Made by a program: the position numbers and the translations under genes. The notes beneath the pieces were generated by a model. It did no database searches. It saw nothing but the letters and a program-made list of their open reading frames with translations, and was not told the origin of the DNA. This document shows, in pieces, positions 1 through 6,907 of a stretch of DNA of 8,294 nt (position 1 is its first letter; each line of letters begins with the position of its first letter). Origin of the DNA: Azoarcus sp. (lineage in GTDB: Bacteria; Pseudomonadota; Gammaproteobacteria; Burkholderiales; Rhodocyclaceae); contig JAIRLA010000108.1 in assembly GCA_031259795.1 (NCBI GenBank), forward strand, positions 1-8,294, in the 5' to 3' direction.

Positions 1-29
1 GGTTCAAGGCGGGCCTGTTGGAATGGATT

Positions 30-1433
30 CTAAAAACCTCCTCCGGTCTTGAATCCTCCCCCTTTGGCGCCGCCGCCGGAACGGAAGGCGCCGCGACTGA
101 AGCCGCCTGTGTCGAATCCGCTGAAATCCCAGGAAATTCCACTGCCGGACGATTCGCTGCGGCGCGGTTGGTGGCGCTTCCTGAGATGATCCTGCAAATC
201 GCCGGATTTACTGATGCCGTCCAGAATGCCTTCGATCAATGCGGCGATGATGGAATCGTCGCCCGTGAAACCGCCGTCATAGCGTTCTCCACGGACTTCT
301 TCGTCCGCTTTCCTGAGTTCGGCTTCCCGATTCTCGATTGACTGGAGCTTGTCGCGCAGTTCTTTCAGATGGCCGCGCGCTTCGGCAATGCGGCTGTCGA
401 GTTCGCCCAGATCGCGCACGAGCCCGTCATCTTCCCGGGTAGCGGTCTTCAGGGCTTTTTCTTCCAGTATCGCCAGGTCCGTCTTCCGCAACGCCGCAAC
501 GATGACGGCGAGCGCCGCATTCAAACCGTCCCCGGCGTCGCCTTCCGTCAGGTTACGGTAGTGGGCGCGGTTCTGCGCGAGTTCGTTTTGCAATGACCGG
601 CAGGTTTTTTCCGCTTCTTCCCGCGCTTCGATTTGCTCTCCGAGCTTTTGCTCCAGCGGCGCGATTCCGGCGGCAACCGTTTCATCGCGGTACCGCTTTG
701 CCAAGGCCATCTTCCGCGTCCTCGAAGCGCGGCCCAGCTCGTCGGCGTGTTCCTCCAGCCTTTTCGGCAATTCATTCAGCAGGGTGAAATTGCGGCGGGC
801 GGCTTCGTACTGGATCGTTCTCGCCACGAAACCGTCGCCCCAGCGGGTCAGTCCACTGCCCCGGTATTCAGCGGTTCCGTAATGACGCTTGAGCAGGTAT
901 TCGAAAAGTCCGTCGGCCAGATATGGTCTGGATTTGTCGACCCGCTCGGTTTCCCTCGCCAGGGCTTTTTTCCGCGCGGCGGCGAATTGTGCTTCGAGGG
1001 CGCGACTTTCCTCTTCGGGCTTTTTCCATGATTCGTCTTCCATCAGGCGTTGCCTGACGCCATCTTCCAGCGCGGCGATTTCACCTTGGGATGCCTCGAT
1101 CTCGCCCACGAGATCGGCGCGGCGGTTTTCCGCCTGTACGATCTTTTCTTCCAGCGCGCGGCGCTCGTCCTGGTTCTGGGCGCAACGGCGCGTGAAGGTT
1201 TCGTATTTTGCCTTGGCTTGTTGTTCGGCGACGGTCAAATCCCTGGAAATGGCATCGGCGGCGATCTCGTTCAGACGCAAGCGGGCAAGCGCCTTGTACG
1301 CTTCGAGTTTCCCGGTTTCGTGATCCGCGATTTTCCCGAGTATTTCGTCGATGGCCGATTTGAGTTGCTGTTCCTCGCGCCGCAGCCTTTCGCGCGATTC
1401 CGTGAGGCGCCTGACTACGCCGCTCGCTTGCAT
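30..1433 (-). CDS. Uncharacterised 467-aa coiled-coil protein with Gly/Phe-rich C-terminal tail
   Basis: I do not recognise a named family. The protein is mostly charged and helical. Residues about 5-165 and 225-385 are rich in Glu, Arg, Lys, Ala and Leu with heptad-like spacing, as expected for two long coiled coils. Between them, about 168-222, lies a more globular, aromatic-rich stretch (YLADGLFEYLLKRHYG, then RWGDGF) that may be the functional core. A hydrophobic patch at about 393-408 (SIIAALIEGILDGI) precedes a low-complexity tail, about 428-467, made of Gly, Ser and Phe and ending KTGGGF. There is no signal peptide or clear membrane span, so it is probably cytoplasmic or peripheral. 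The ATG at 1433 is supported by a strong AAGGGGG ribosome binding site that overlaps the stop codon of the preceding gene. The gap is only 9 bases, so this is the third gene of one operon. The TAG stop lies near the window edge and no terminator is visible in the remaining 29 bases. The reading frame is sure, the function unknown. Confidence 0.85.
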   Translation of the reverse strand: MQASGVVRRLTESRERLRREEQQLKSAIDEILGKIADHETGKLEAYKALARLRLNEIAADAISRDLTVAEQQAKAKYETFTRRCAQNQDERRALEEKIVQAENRRADLVGEIEASQGEIAALEDGVRQRLMEDESWKKPEEESRALEAQFAAARKKALARETERVDKSRPYLADGLFEYLLKRHYGTAEYRGSGLTRWGDGFVARTIQYEAARRNFTLLNELPKRLEEHADELGRASRTRKMALAKRYRDETVAAGIAPLEQKLGEQIEAREEAEKTCRSLQNELAQNRAHYRNLTEGDAGDGLNAALAVIVAALRKTDLAILEEKALKTATREDDGLVRDLGELDSRIAEARGHLKELRDKLQSIENREAELRKADEEVRGERYDGGFTGDDSIIAALIEGILDGISKSGDLQDHLRKRHQPRRSESSGSGISWDFSGFDTGGFSRGAFRSGGGAKGGGFKTGGGF

Positions 1434-1442
1434 GTCACCCCC

Positions 1443-2402
1443 TTACCATCTCGTTATCGCGCCGCCGTGAATGATCCATTCGCGCCCGTACCGGACGGAG
1501 AGATATCCGGGAAGTTTTTCGCCGATGATATTGTTCTGGATGATTCCGTCATCGGTTTTATCCTTGCGCACCGCTTCGTAAACGGCAAAAGGTATTCGCT
1601 GTCCCCATTCGCCGACGGTTTCCGTCCGCCCGGTTTCCTCGTTGAGAATCCTTTGCGGAAGGACTTTGCCGTCATCATCGACGGCCTCGACGATGAGGTA
1701 ATAGTTTTTCGCGCCGGGATTGTCGTCGGGAATGCGGAACACGGCCGAATACTTGCCCGGCTGGCTGACGATCCGGAGTTTGAATCTTTCGTTCAGGCGG
1801 ACGCCGAGCGCCTTCAAATCCGCGAGGCGCTCTTTCGCCCCGGCGGCGTCTTCGTTCTTCAGGGCGGCCTCTCCGGCTTGCCGCAAGTTGTTGATTCTTT
1901 CGAGCGCCTCTGGCTCCCTGGCGAGTGAAATCGCGTGCGCCGCTTCATCGGACAATTGTCCGGGCAATACCCGGGTCAATTCGAGCTGGAGGCGTTGCGC
2001 CCCGAGCGTCGTCCAATGATGGTAAAAGAGCGCGCCGCCGCCGCAGACCGCCGCCGCCCCGGCAATCGCCAGGCAAAGCGCGCGGCGCACCCACAGGCCC
2101 GCGAGAAAACGCGCGAACGGAGAACCCCGGGGCCGATAAGTAAAACGCTCTTCCCGCAAGGATCGTATCCCTTCGTCCAGGATACGATCCGTCACGGTCA
2201 ATCCCTGACCTTCGTAGATTTCCCGCAACCGCTGCTTGAGCGCTTCGTCGCGCTCGTCCTGTCCGAGTTCCTTTTGAACGAGTTCATCCACATGGCGAAG
2301 GGTGTCGACCACATCCATCGCCAACAGGACATCATTCAGGCCGGGCGGGTCCTGAACCCGAGGCGCGCCGCCTCCTTGCGGGGGCGCGGCGGCCAATGTC
2401 AC
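1443..2402 (-). CDS. DUF6384-like single-span inner membrane protein (319 aa)
   Basis: This is a membrane protein of unknown function. The N-terminal cytoplasmic part (about 20-95) has a helical segment beginning LNDVLLAMDVVDTLRH and continuing to EERFTYRPRG, which I associate from memory with family DUF6384; a domain search would settle this. One hydrophobic span lies at about 108-128, preceded by Arg106-Arg107, so by the positive-inside rule the N-terminus should be cytoplasmic and residues 130-319 periplasmic. The outer part starts with a helical region (about 133-205) and ends in a probably beta-rich domain (about 207-319) closing with WIIHGGAITRW. The start is GTG at 2402; its GTGA overlaps the TGA of the upstream gene by 4 bases, typical of translational coupling. 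A TGGAG ribosome binding site lies inside the upstream gene. Its neighbours suggest it anchors or relays a signal for the two soluble coiled-coil proteins of the operon, but that is inference. Confidence 0.85.
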   Translation of the reverse strand: MTLAAAPPQGGGAPRVQDPPGLNDVLLAMDVVDTLRHVDELVQKELGQDERDEALKQRLREIYEGQGLTVTDRILDEGIRSLREERFTYRPRGSPFARFLAGLWVRRALCLAIAGAAAVCGGGALFYHHWTTLGAQRLQLELTRVLPGQLSDEAAHAISLAREPEALERINNLRQAGEAALKNEDAAGAKERLADLKALGVRLNERFKLRIVSQPGKYSAVFRIPDDNPGAKNYYLIVEAVDDDGKVLPQRILNEETGRTETVGEWGQRIPFAVYEAVRKDKTDDGIIQNNIIGEKLPGYLSVRYGREWIIHGGAITRW

Positions 2403-3607
2403 CGCAGCGGCTCCAGCGCATTGCCTTCCCTGGCGAGCCGCGTCATGCGTTGCCGTCCTTCTTCGACGGCGTCGCGGATTTCTTCGCTGTTTTTCGTCGC
2501 CGCCTTGCGCATCTCGGCGATGATTTCAACGGAGCGCTCCTGGAAACTCACCACGCTGTCAACGAGTTTCTTGACCGCCTCGACCCGGATCGTCGGGCCG
2601 TATCCGGCCCTGATGGCCGCTTCCTGCACCTTGCCGCCAATCTCGGCCAGCACTTCCAGTGATTTGTTCGCGCCTTCCTTCATGGCTTCGAGCGTTTGCG
2701 TGGATTCGTGGAGACTGAACAATCCGGTGAAGGTGGCTTTCAGGGCGGTAAAGACCACCTCGTTGGTGGAGAAAAAGGAGATGGCCTGTTGGTATACCCG
2801 TTCCTTGGCGTTGGTGGTCTGCAACAGCCGCGCCATGACCACGTCCGATGTGTTGTAGGAGATGGTCAGGTTATCCTGGAGATCCTTGGCAATCTGGTAT
2901 TTCGCTTCGGCGTTGCGCAGCGCGCGGAGCCTTTCGTCGCGGATCAGTTCCAGCCGGGCGCGCTCGGTGAGTTCGACTTCCGCGCCGCGGGCGGCGAGGG
3001 CGTCCGCCGCTTTTTGCAATTCGATCCTGGCTTCGTCCAGCGTTTTTTCGACGACTTTGAAGATTTCGTGCGCGGCGATTTCGCCGTGCTTCAGCGCGCC
3101 CCGGAAATCGGTATATGCCTCGAATATGGCGGATTCCCGCGCGATGGCTTCCCGGGTGTCCCGGGAGACGTCCAGGAATTTCCTGCTGATCGTATCGAAG
3201 CGGTCGGCCACGTCGCCGCGCGAGAGTTTCATCCAGGCATTGCTCACGCGCTCGATGAGGTCGATCTTGCTGTCGTCGAGCTGTTCGACCATGCGTTTGG
3301 CGTCATCCCGGATGGAATCGAATGATTTGGCGATGTCTTCGTACCGGGCGCCGATGTCGATCCGGGAAACCTGTTCGCGCACCGCTTCGTTGAAAACGCT
3401 CATCTGCTGCAAGGTGCGGGTGATGATTGCCACCTTGTCCGGTTCGACATCGGCGATCTTGCCGAGAATGGCGGTGATCGGCGCGTCTTCGGCCCGGGCG
3501 GGCGACAGGCCCAGGCTGCGCAGGGCCGTCATGGCCCGGTCGAGGTATTGCATCGGCGTCTTGACGACGCCATCCGCGAGCGCGGCGGCCTGGATATCTC
3601 CAGTCAT
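2399..3607 (-). CDS. Uncharacterised 402-aa all-helical protein, distantly TelA-like
   Basis: This is the first gene of the three-gene operon. The protein appears almost entirely helical, without signal peptide or membrane span, so it should be cytoplasmic. Proteins of this type are, as far as I recall, often labelled 'cell surface protein', which the lack of any export signal does not support. The layout is a short N-terminal region, a helical block at about 55-165 (QMSVFNEAVREQVSRIDIG, then SIRDDAKRMVEQL), a coiled coil at about 180-245, and a less charged helical block at about 246-330 (YNTSDVVMARLLQTTNAKER) ending before GYGPTIR at 336-341. The length and helix pattern recall TelA/KlaA toxic-anion resistance proteins, but the similarity is weak and unproven. 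The ATG at 3607 is chosen because AAGGGG lies 7 bases upstream; the in-frame TTG at 3628 would place that site inside the gene. A terminator upstream separates it from pilU. Confidence 0.85.
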   Translation of the reverse strand: MTGDIQAAALADGVVKTPMQYLDRAMTALRSLGLSPARAEDAPITAILGKIADVEPDKVAIITRTLQQMSVFNEAVREQVSRIDIGARYEDIAKSFDSIRDDAKRMVEQLDDSKIDLIERVSNAWMKLSRGDVADRFDTISRKFLDVSRDTREAIARESAIFEAYTDFRGALKHGEIAAHEIFKVVEKTLDEARIELQKAADALAARGAEVELTERARLELIRDERLRALRNAEAKYQIAKDLQDNLTISYNTSDVVMARLLQTTNAKERVYQQAISFFSTNEVVFTALKATFTGLFSLHESTQTLEAMKEGANKSLEVLAEIGGKVQEAAIRAGYGPTIRVEAVKKLVDSVVSFQERSVEIIAEMRKAATKNSEEIRDAVEEGRQRMTRLAREGNALEPLR

Positions 3608-3614
3608 GGAATTT

Positions 3615-3620
3615 CCCCTT
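3615..3620 (-). promoter_or_regulatory. Ribosome binding site deciding the start of the 402-aa gene
   Basis: AAGGGG on the minus strand sits 7 bases before the ATG at 3607. It favours this start over the in-frame TTG at 3628, which lies upstream of the site. Confidence 0.7.
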
Positions 3621-3631
3621 GGATTCAATGG

Positions 3632-3645
3632 GCGGGCTTTCCCGC
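3632..3645 (-). promoter_or_regulatory. GC-rich hairpin in the leader of the uncharacterised operon
   Basis: GCGGG and CCCGC form a perfect 5-bp stem with a 4-base AAAG loop in the predicted transcript. It ends 11 bases before the AAGGGG ribosome binding site. There is no U-run after it, so it is not a terminator. It could stabilise the leader or tune initiation, or be chance in GC-rich DNA. Confidence 0.3.
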
Positions 3646-3667
3646 GTAAGGTCGGTTCATCCGGATG

Positions 3668-3702
3668 AAAAACGTCCCCGGACGCGGGTGCGGGCGGGGA
3701 CG
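3668..3702 (-). terminator. Intrinsic terminator after pilU
   Basis: Read on the minus strand, CGTCCCCG and CGGGGACG form a perfect 8-bp, almost all-GC stem around a 14-base loop, followed at once by TTTTTC. It starts about 35 bases after the pilU stop codon. It should end the pilT-pilU transcript, which implies that the next three genes have their own promoter in roughly positions 3608-3667, although no convincing -35/-10 pair is seen there. Confidence 0.8.
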
Positions 3703-3736
3703 GGCGCCTGGATGATGGCAGGCGGAGCGCGGCGCC

Positions 3737-4873
3737 TCAGGCGATGTCGAGCTTCTTGACGTTCTCGGTCAATTCGCCGGGGTTGCTGTACCGGCTGTTG
3801 AGCTTGATTTGCAGGCGCAGGTCGTTGACCGAGTCGGCATTGCGCAGGGCATCCTCGTAGGTGATCAGTCCGGCTTCGTAGAGGTCGAACAGCGACTGGT
3901 CGAAGGTCTGCATGCCCAGTTCGCGCGAGCGTTTCATGACGTCCCTGATTTCCGGGATGTTGCCCTTGAAGATCAGGTCGGAGACCAGCGGGGTGTTGAG
4001 CATGATTTCGACCGCCGGCACCCGCCCCTTGCGATCCTTGATCGGCAGCAGGCGCTGCGAAACCATGGCGCGCACGTTGAGCGAGAGATCCATCAGCAAT
4101 TGCGCGCGCCGCTGCTCGGGGAAGAAGTTGATGATGCGGTCGATGGCCTGGTTGGTGCTGTTGGCGTGCAGCGTCGCCATGGCGAGGTGGCCGGTTTCGG
4201 CGAAGGCGATGGCGTAATCCATGGTTTCGCGGTCGCGGATTTCGCCCATCAGGATCACGTCCGGCGCCTGGCGCAAGGTGTTTTTCAGCGCGGCTTCCCA
4301 AGAGTCGGTGTCGATGCCGACTTCGCGCTGGTTGACGATGCAGTTCTTGTGCACATGCACGTACTCGATCGGGTCTTCGACGGTGATGATGTGGCCGTAG
4401 GAGTTTTCGTTGCGGTAGTCGACCATGGCCGCGAGCGAGGTGGTCTTGCCGGTGCCCGTGCCGCCGACGAAGATCACCAGCCCGCGCTTGGAGAGGGCGA
4501 TGTCACGGAGAATGGGCGGCAGGCGCAGGGCTTCGAGGGTGGGAATCTTGCTCGAAATCGTGCGCAGCGCCAGCGCGACCCGCCCTTGCTGCACGAAGGC
4601 GTTGGTGCGGAAGCGCCCGATGCCCGCGGGCGAGATGGCGAAGTTGCACTCCTTGGACGCCTCGAATTCGGCGGCCTGGCGATCGTTCATGACCGCGCGC
4701 GCCAGCTCCGCCGTATGCGCTGGCGACAGGGGTTGGTTCGACTGTGGCACGACGCGTCCGTCGATCTTGATCGCGGGCGGAAAGCCCGCGGTGATCAAGA
4801 GGTCGGAGCCGTTTTTTTGCAACATCAAGCGCAACAGATCGTGCATGAATTTAAGTGCCTGGTCCCGTTCCAT
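3737..4873 (-). CDS. pilU: Type IV pilus retraction accessory ATPase PilU
   Basis: PilU is a hexameric, cytoplasmic secretion-type ATPase that works with PilT at the base of the type IV pilus to power retraction, and so twitching motility and DNA uptake. All family motifs are visible in the 378-aa product: the N-terminal PAS-like domain (about 1-100), Walker A GGTGTGKTT (137-145), the Asp box ITVEDPIEYVH (163-173), Walker B PDVILMGEIRD (204-214) with catalytic Glu211, and the His box TGHLAMATLHA (227-237). It differs from PilT at the C-terminus: in place of the AIRNLIRE signature it has LVSDLIFKGNIPEIRD (296-311), and its tail is longer, both typical of PilU. The ATG at 4873 has a GGGAG ribosome binding site about 8 bases upstream. 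It follows pilT after 96 bases and probably shares its transcript. Nothing suggests loss of function. Confidence 0.96.
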   Translation of the reverse strand: MERDQALKFMHDLLRLMLQKNGSDLLITAGFPPAIKIDGRVVPQSNQPLSPAHTAELARAVMNDRQAAEFEASKECNFAISPAGIGRFRTNAFVQQGRVALALRTISSKIPTLEALRLPPILRDIALSKRGLVIFVGGTGTGKTTSLAAMVDYRNENSYGHIITVEDPIEYVHVHKNCIVNQREVGIDTDSWEAALKNTLRQAPDVILMGEIRDRETMDYAIAFAETGHLAMATLHANSTNQAIDRIINFFPEQRRAQLLMDLSLNVRAMVSQRLLPIKDRKGRVPAVEIMLNTPLVSDLIFKGNIPEIRDVMKRSRELGMQTFDQSLFDLYEAGLITYEDALRNADSVNDLRLQIKLNSRYSNPGELTENVKKLDIA

Positions 4874-4969
4874 TTACTGCTCCCAATGTTCTATCGTTGT
4901 TTTCCACAACTGTTCCAGTTCAAAAAGGCGTTTCCGTTCCCTCCGGAAGGCCGGCGTGCCGCGTTCCGC

Positions 4970-6013
4970 TCAGACGGTGAAGCTGTCCCTGTTCTGCGCC
5001 ATCATGCGCGCCTCGGAGGCAGCCACAATATTACGCCGCACGAGGTCGATCAGGCACTGGTCGAGGGTCTGCATACCGAACTGCTGGCCGGTCTGGATGG
5101 CGGAGTACATCTGCGCGACCTTGTTTTCGCGGATCAGATTGCGGATCGCCGGAGTGCCGATCATGATCTCGTGCGCCGCCACCCGGCCCGAGCCGTCCTT
5201 GAGCTTGAGGAGCGTCTGCGAGATGACCGCGCGCAGCGACTCCGACAGCATCGAACGCACCATCTCCTTTTCGGCGGCGGGGAAGACGTCGACGATGCGG
5301 TCGATGGTCTTGGAGGCCGAGGATGTGTGCAGCGTGCCGAACACCAGGTGGCCGGTTTCCGCCGCGGTGAGCGCGAGACGGATGGTTTCGAGGTCGCGCA
5401 TCTCGCCCACCATGATCACGTCCGGGTCTTCGCGCAGGGCCGAGCGCAAGGCGTTGTTGAACGACAGGGTGTCGCGGAACACTTCGCGCTGGTTGATCAG
5501 GCAGCGCTTGGGTTCGTGGACGAACTCGATCGGGTCTTCGACCGTGAGGATGTGGCTTTGCCTAGTGTCGTTGATCTGGTCGACCATCGCCGCCAGCGTC
5601 GTCGATTTGCCCGAGCCGGTGGGGCCGGTGACGAGGACGATGCCGCGCGGATGATCGACGATGTCGTAGAAAATCTTCGGGCACTGGAGCGCGTCCAGCG
5701 ACAGCACCTTGGACGGAATGGTACGGAATACCACGCTGGCGCCGCGCTCCTGATTGAAGGCATTGACCCGGAAGCGGGCAAGATTGGGAATGGCGAAGGA
5801 AAAATCGCACTCCAGCACCTCTTCATATTGCTTGCGCTGGCGGTCGTTCATGATGTCGTAGGCCAAGGCGTGCACATCCTTGTGTTCCATTGAAGGAAGG
5901 TTGATTTTGCGCACGTCCCCGTTGACGCGGATCATGGGCGGCAGCCCGGCGGAGAGGTGGAGGTCGGAGGCTTGATTTTTGACAGCAAAAGCGAGCAGTT
6001 CGGTGATGTCCAT
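4970..6013 (-). CDS. pilT: Type IV pilus retraction ATPase PilT
   Basis: PilT is the main motor for pilus disassembly, acting on the inner face of the cytoplasmic membrane with PilC. The 347-aa product has the usual family length. Motifs seen: Walker [10 protein letters not shown] (130-138), Asp box [11 protein letters not shown] (156-166), Walker [13 protein letters not shown] (196-207) with catalytic Glu204, His box [11 protein letters not shown] (220-230), and the PilT-specific AIRNLIRE (289-296) needed for retraction in studied homologues. The ATG at 6013 is chosen because the protein then begins [20 protein letters not shown], exactly where PilT proteins normally begin; the open frame extends to 6223 but that part lies over the start of yggS and looks noncoding. 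The ribosome binding site is weak. The gene is transcribed divergently from yggS and upstream of pilU, a gene order conserved across many proteobacteria. Confidence 0.97.
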   Translation of the reverse strand: MDITELLAFAVKNQASDLHLSAGLPPMIRVNGDVRKINLPSMEHKDVHALAYDIMNDRQRKQYEEVLECDFSFAIPNLARFRVNAFNQERGASVVFRTIPSKVLSLDALQCPKIFYDIVDHPRGIVLVTGPTGSGKSTTLAAMVDQINDTRQSHILTVEDPIEFVHEPKRCLINQREVFRDTLSFNNALRSALREDPDVIMVGEMRDLETIRLALTAAETGHLVFGTLHTSSASKTIDRIVDVFPAAEKEMVRSMLSESLRAVISQTLLKLKDGSGRVAAHEIMIGTPAIRNLIRENKVAQMYSAIQTGQQFGMQTLDQCLIDLVRRNIVAASEARMMAQNRDSFTV

Positions 6014-6116
6014 GATGTTCCAGCGAAGATGACTTGAAGAAAATGCCTGCGCAGGCGCCCGATTACACAGGTGTATACTGCCGACTCGTTGATTCAAAAG
6101 CAAAAGTTTTGAAGAT
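6014..6116. promoter_or_regulatory. Divergent promoter region between pilT and yggS
   Basis: These 103 bases must drive pilT leftward and yggS rightward. On the plus strand TATACT (6074-6079) is a good -10 box placed to give a leader of about 30 bases to yggS, though no good -35 is seen 17 bases upstream. The same spot read on the minus strand gives TATACA (6077-6072), a possible -10 for pilT. Two dyads stand out: a perfect 12-bp palindrome GCCTGCGCAGGC (6045-6056) and TACAC-AG-GTGTA (6064-6075), which overlaps the -10 box. Either could be a regulator site. The promoter roles are inferred from position and match only. Confidence 0.45.
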
Positions 6117-6827
6117 ATGACCGCAATTGTCGCCAATTTGCAAGCTGTCCGGGCGCGTATCGCCGCCGCGGCGCGCGCCGCCGGGCGTGATCCGGCCTCG
6201 GTGCGGCTGTTGGCGGTGAGCAAGACATGGCCCGCGGCGGCGGTGCGCGCGGCCTGTGAGGCCGGGCAGCGCGCCTTTGGCGAGAACTACGCGCAGGAGG
6301 CGTCCGGAAAAATCGCGGCGCTCGCCGGTCTCGGGCTGGAGTGGCATTTCATCGGCCCCGTGCAGGGCAACAAGACGCGCGCCATTGCCGCGGCCTTCGA
6401 TTGGGTGCACAGTGTCGACCGCCTGAAGATCGCCGAACGCCTCGCGGCGCAACGCGATGCGCACCGCCCGCCCTTGCAGGTCTGTTTGCAGGTCAATATC
6501 GGCGGCGAAGCGGGCAAGGCCGGCGTCGCGCCGGAAGAGGCCGCGCCCTTGGCGCGGGCGCTCGCCGCCTTGCCCCGCCTGCGTTTGCGCGGGCTGATGT
6601 GCATTCCGGAGGCGGACGGAGATGCGGCGCTGTGGCGCGGACGCTTCGCGCGCCTGCGTCGATTGCTCCAGCAATTGACGCAGGAGGGGATCGCGCTCGA
6701 CACTCTGTCGATGGGCATGTCGCACGATCTCGAAGCCGCCATCGCCGAAGGCGCGACCATCGTGAGAGTCGGCACGGCCATCTTCGGCGCGCGCGGCCAA
6801 GCGGGAACGGACGCGTCCCGAAGCTGA
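6117..6827 (+). CDS. yggS: PLP homeostasis protein YggS (PLPBP family)
   Basis: YggS is a cytoplasmic pyridoxal 5'-phosphate binding protein that helps balance the vitamin B6 pool; it has no proven enzymatic activity and consists of the TIM-barrel domain also found in alanine racemase. The 236-aa product matches the family length. The PLP lysine is Lys36 in LLAVSKTWP, the same position as in E. coli YggS. Other family landmarks are FGENYAQEA (about 59-67), [11 protein letters not shown] (about 76-86), [12 protein letters not shown] (about 124-135), LRGLMCIPE (about 158-166), [13 protein letters not shown] (near 198-210) and the closing VRVGTAIFG (about 216-224). The ATG at 6117 fits known starts; the ribosome binding site (GAAG) is weak. 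It leads a probable operon with proC 80 bases downstream. Confidence 0.95.
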   Translation: MTAIVANLQAVRARIAAAARAAGRDPASVRLLAVSKTWPAAAVRAACEAGQRAFGENYAQEASGKIAALAGLGLEWHFIGPVQGNKTRAIAAAFDWVHSVDRLKIAERLAAQRDAHRPPLQVCLQVNIGGEAGKAGVAPEEAAPLARALAALPRLRLRGLMCIPEADGDAALWRGRFARLRRLLQQLTQEGIALDTLSMGMSHDLEAAIAEGATIVRVGTAIFGARGQAGTDASRS

Positions 6828-6907
6828 AACGCCGGAACACCTTTCGCCCCGCGCCGAAAGCGGGATTCCACCAAACTCTCCAAGCCCGGACGGGAAGGGA
6901 TTCGACG

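Noticed and set aside
30..3607. Idea that the three-gene operon is an antiviral defence system
   Set aside because: No nuclease, helicase, NTPase, protease, TIR or other effector motif is visible in the three proteins, and there are no mobile-element genes nearby.
3608..3628. TTG start at 3628 for the 402-aa gene
   Set aside because: The AAGGGG ribosome binding site lies downstream of that TTG and 7 bases before the ATG at 3607.
1050..3668. Several 209-307-codon plus-strand frames opposite the unknown operon
   Set aside because: The minus-strand frames have coherent coiled-coil or membrane protein character, ribosome binding sites and coupled stop/start codons; the plus-strand frames have none of these.
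4922..4948. Possible terminator between pilT and pilU
   Set aside because: The only stem is 5 bp (TTCCG/CGGAA) with a 7-base loop and is separated by 5 bases from the T-run, too weak to call; co-transcription of pilT and pilU is more likely.
3809..5893. 694-codon plus-strand open frame running antisense through pilU, the spacer and most of pilT
   Set aside because: The opposite strand encodes complete, motif-perfect PilU and PilT. Long antisense frames are common in GC-rich DNA, and the translation, rich in Val, Asp, Gly and His, resembles no known protein.
6014..6223. N-terminal extension of pilT to 6223
   Set aside because: It would overlap the first 107 bases of yggS, has no resemblance to PilT proteins, and the canonical start MDITELL is at 6013.
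6848..6864. CCCGC/GCGGG hairpin in the yggS-proC spacer
   Set aside because: Only 5 bp, no U-run, and expected by chance in such GC-rich sequence.
6341..6907. N-terminal extension of proC back into yggS
   Set aside because: ProC proteins begin at the Rossmann motif, which matches the ATG at 6908 with a good ribosome binding site; the upstream part is an out-of-frame shadow of yggS.
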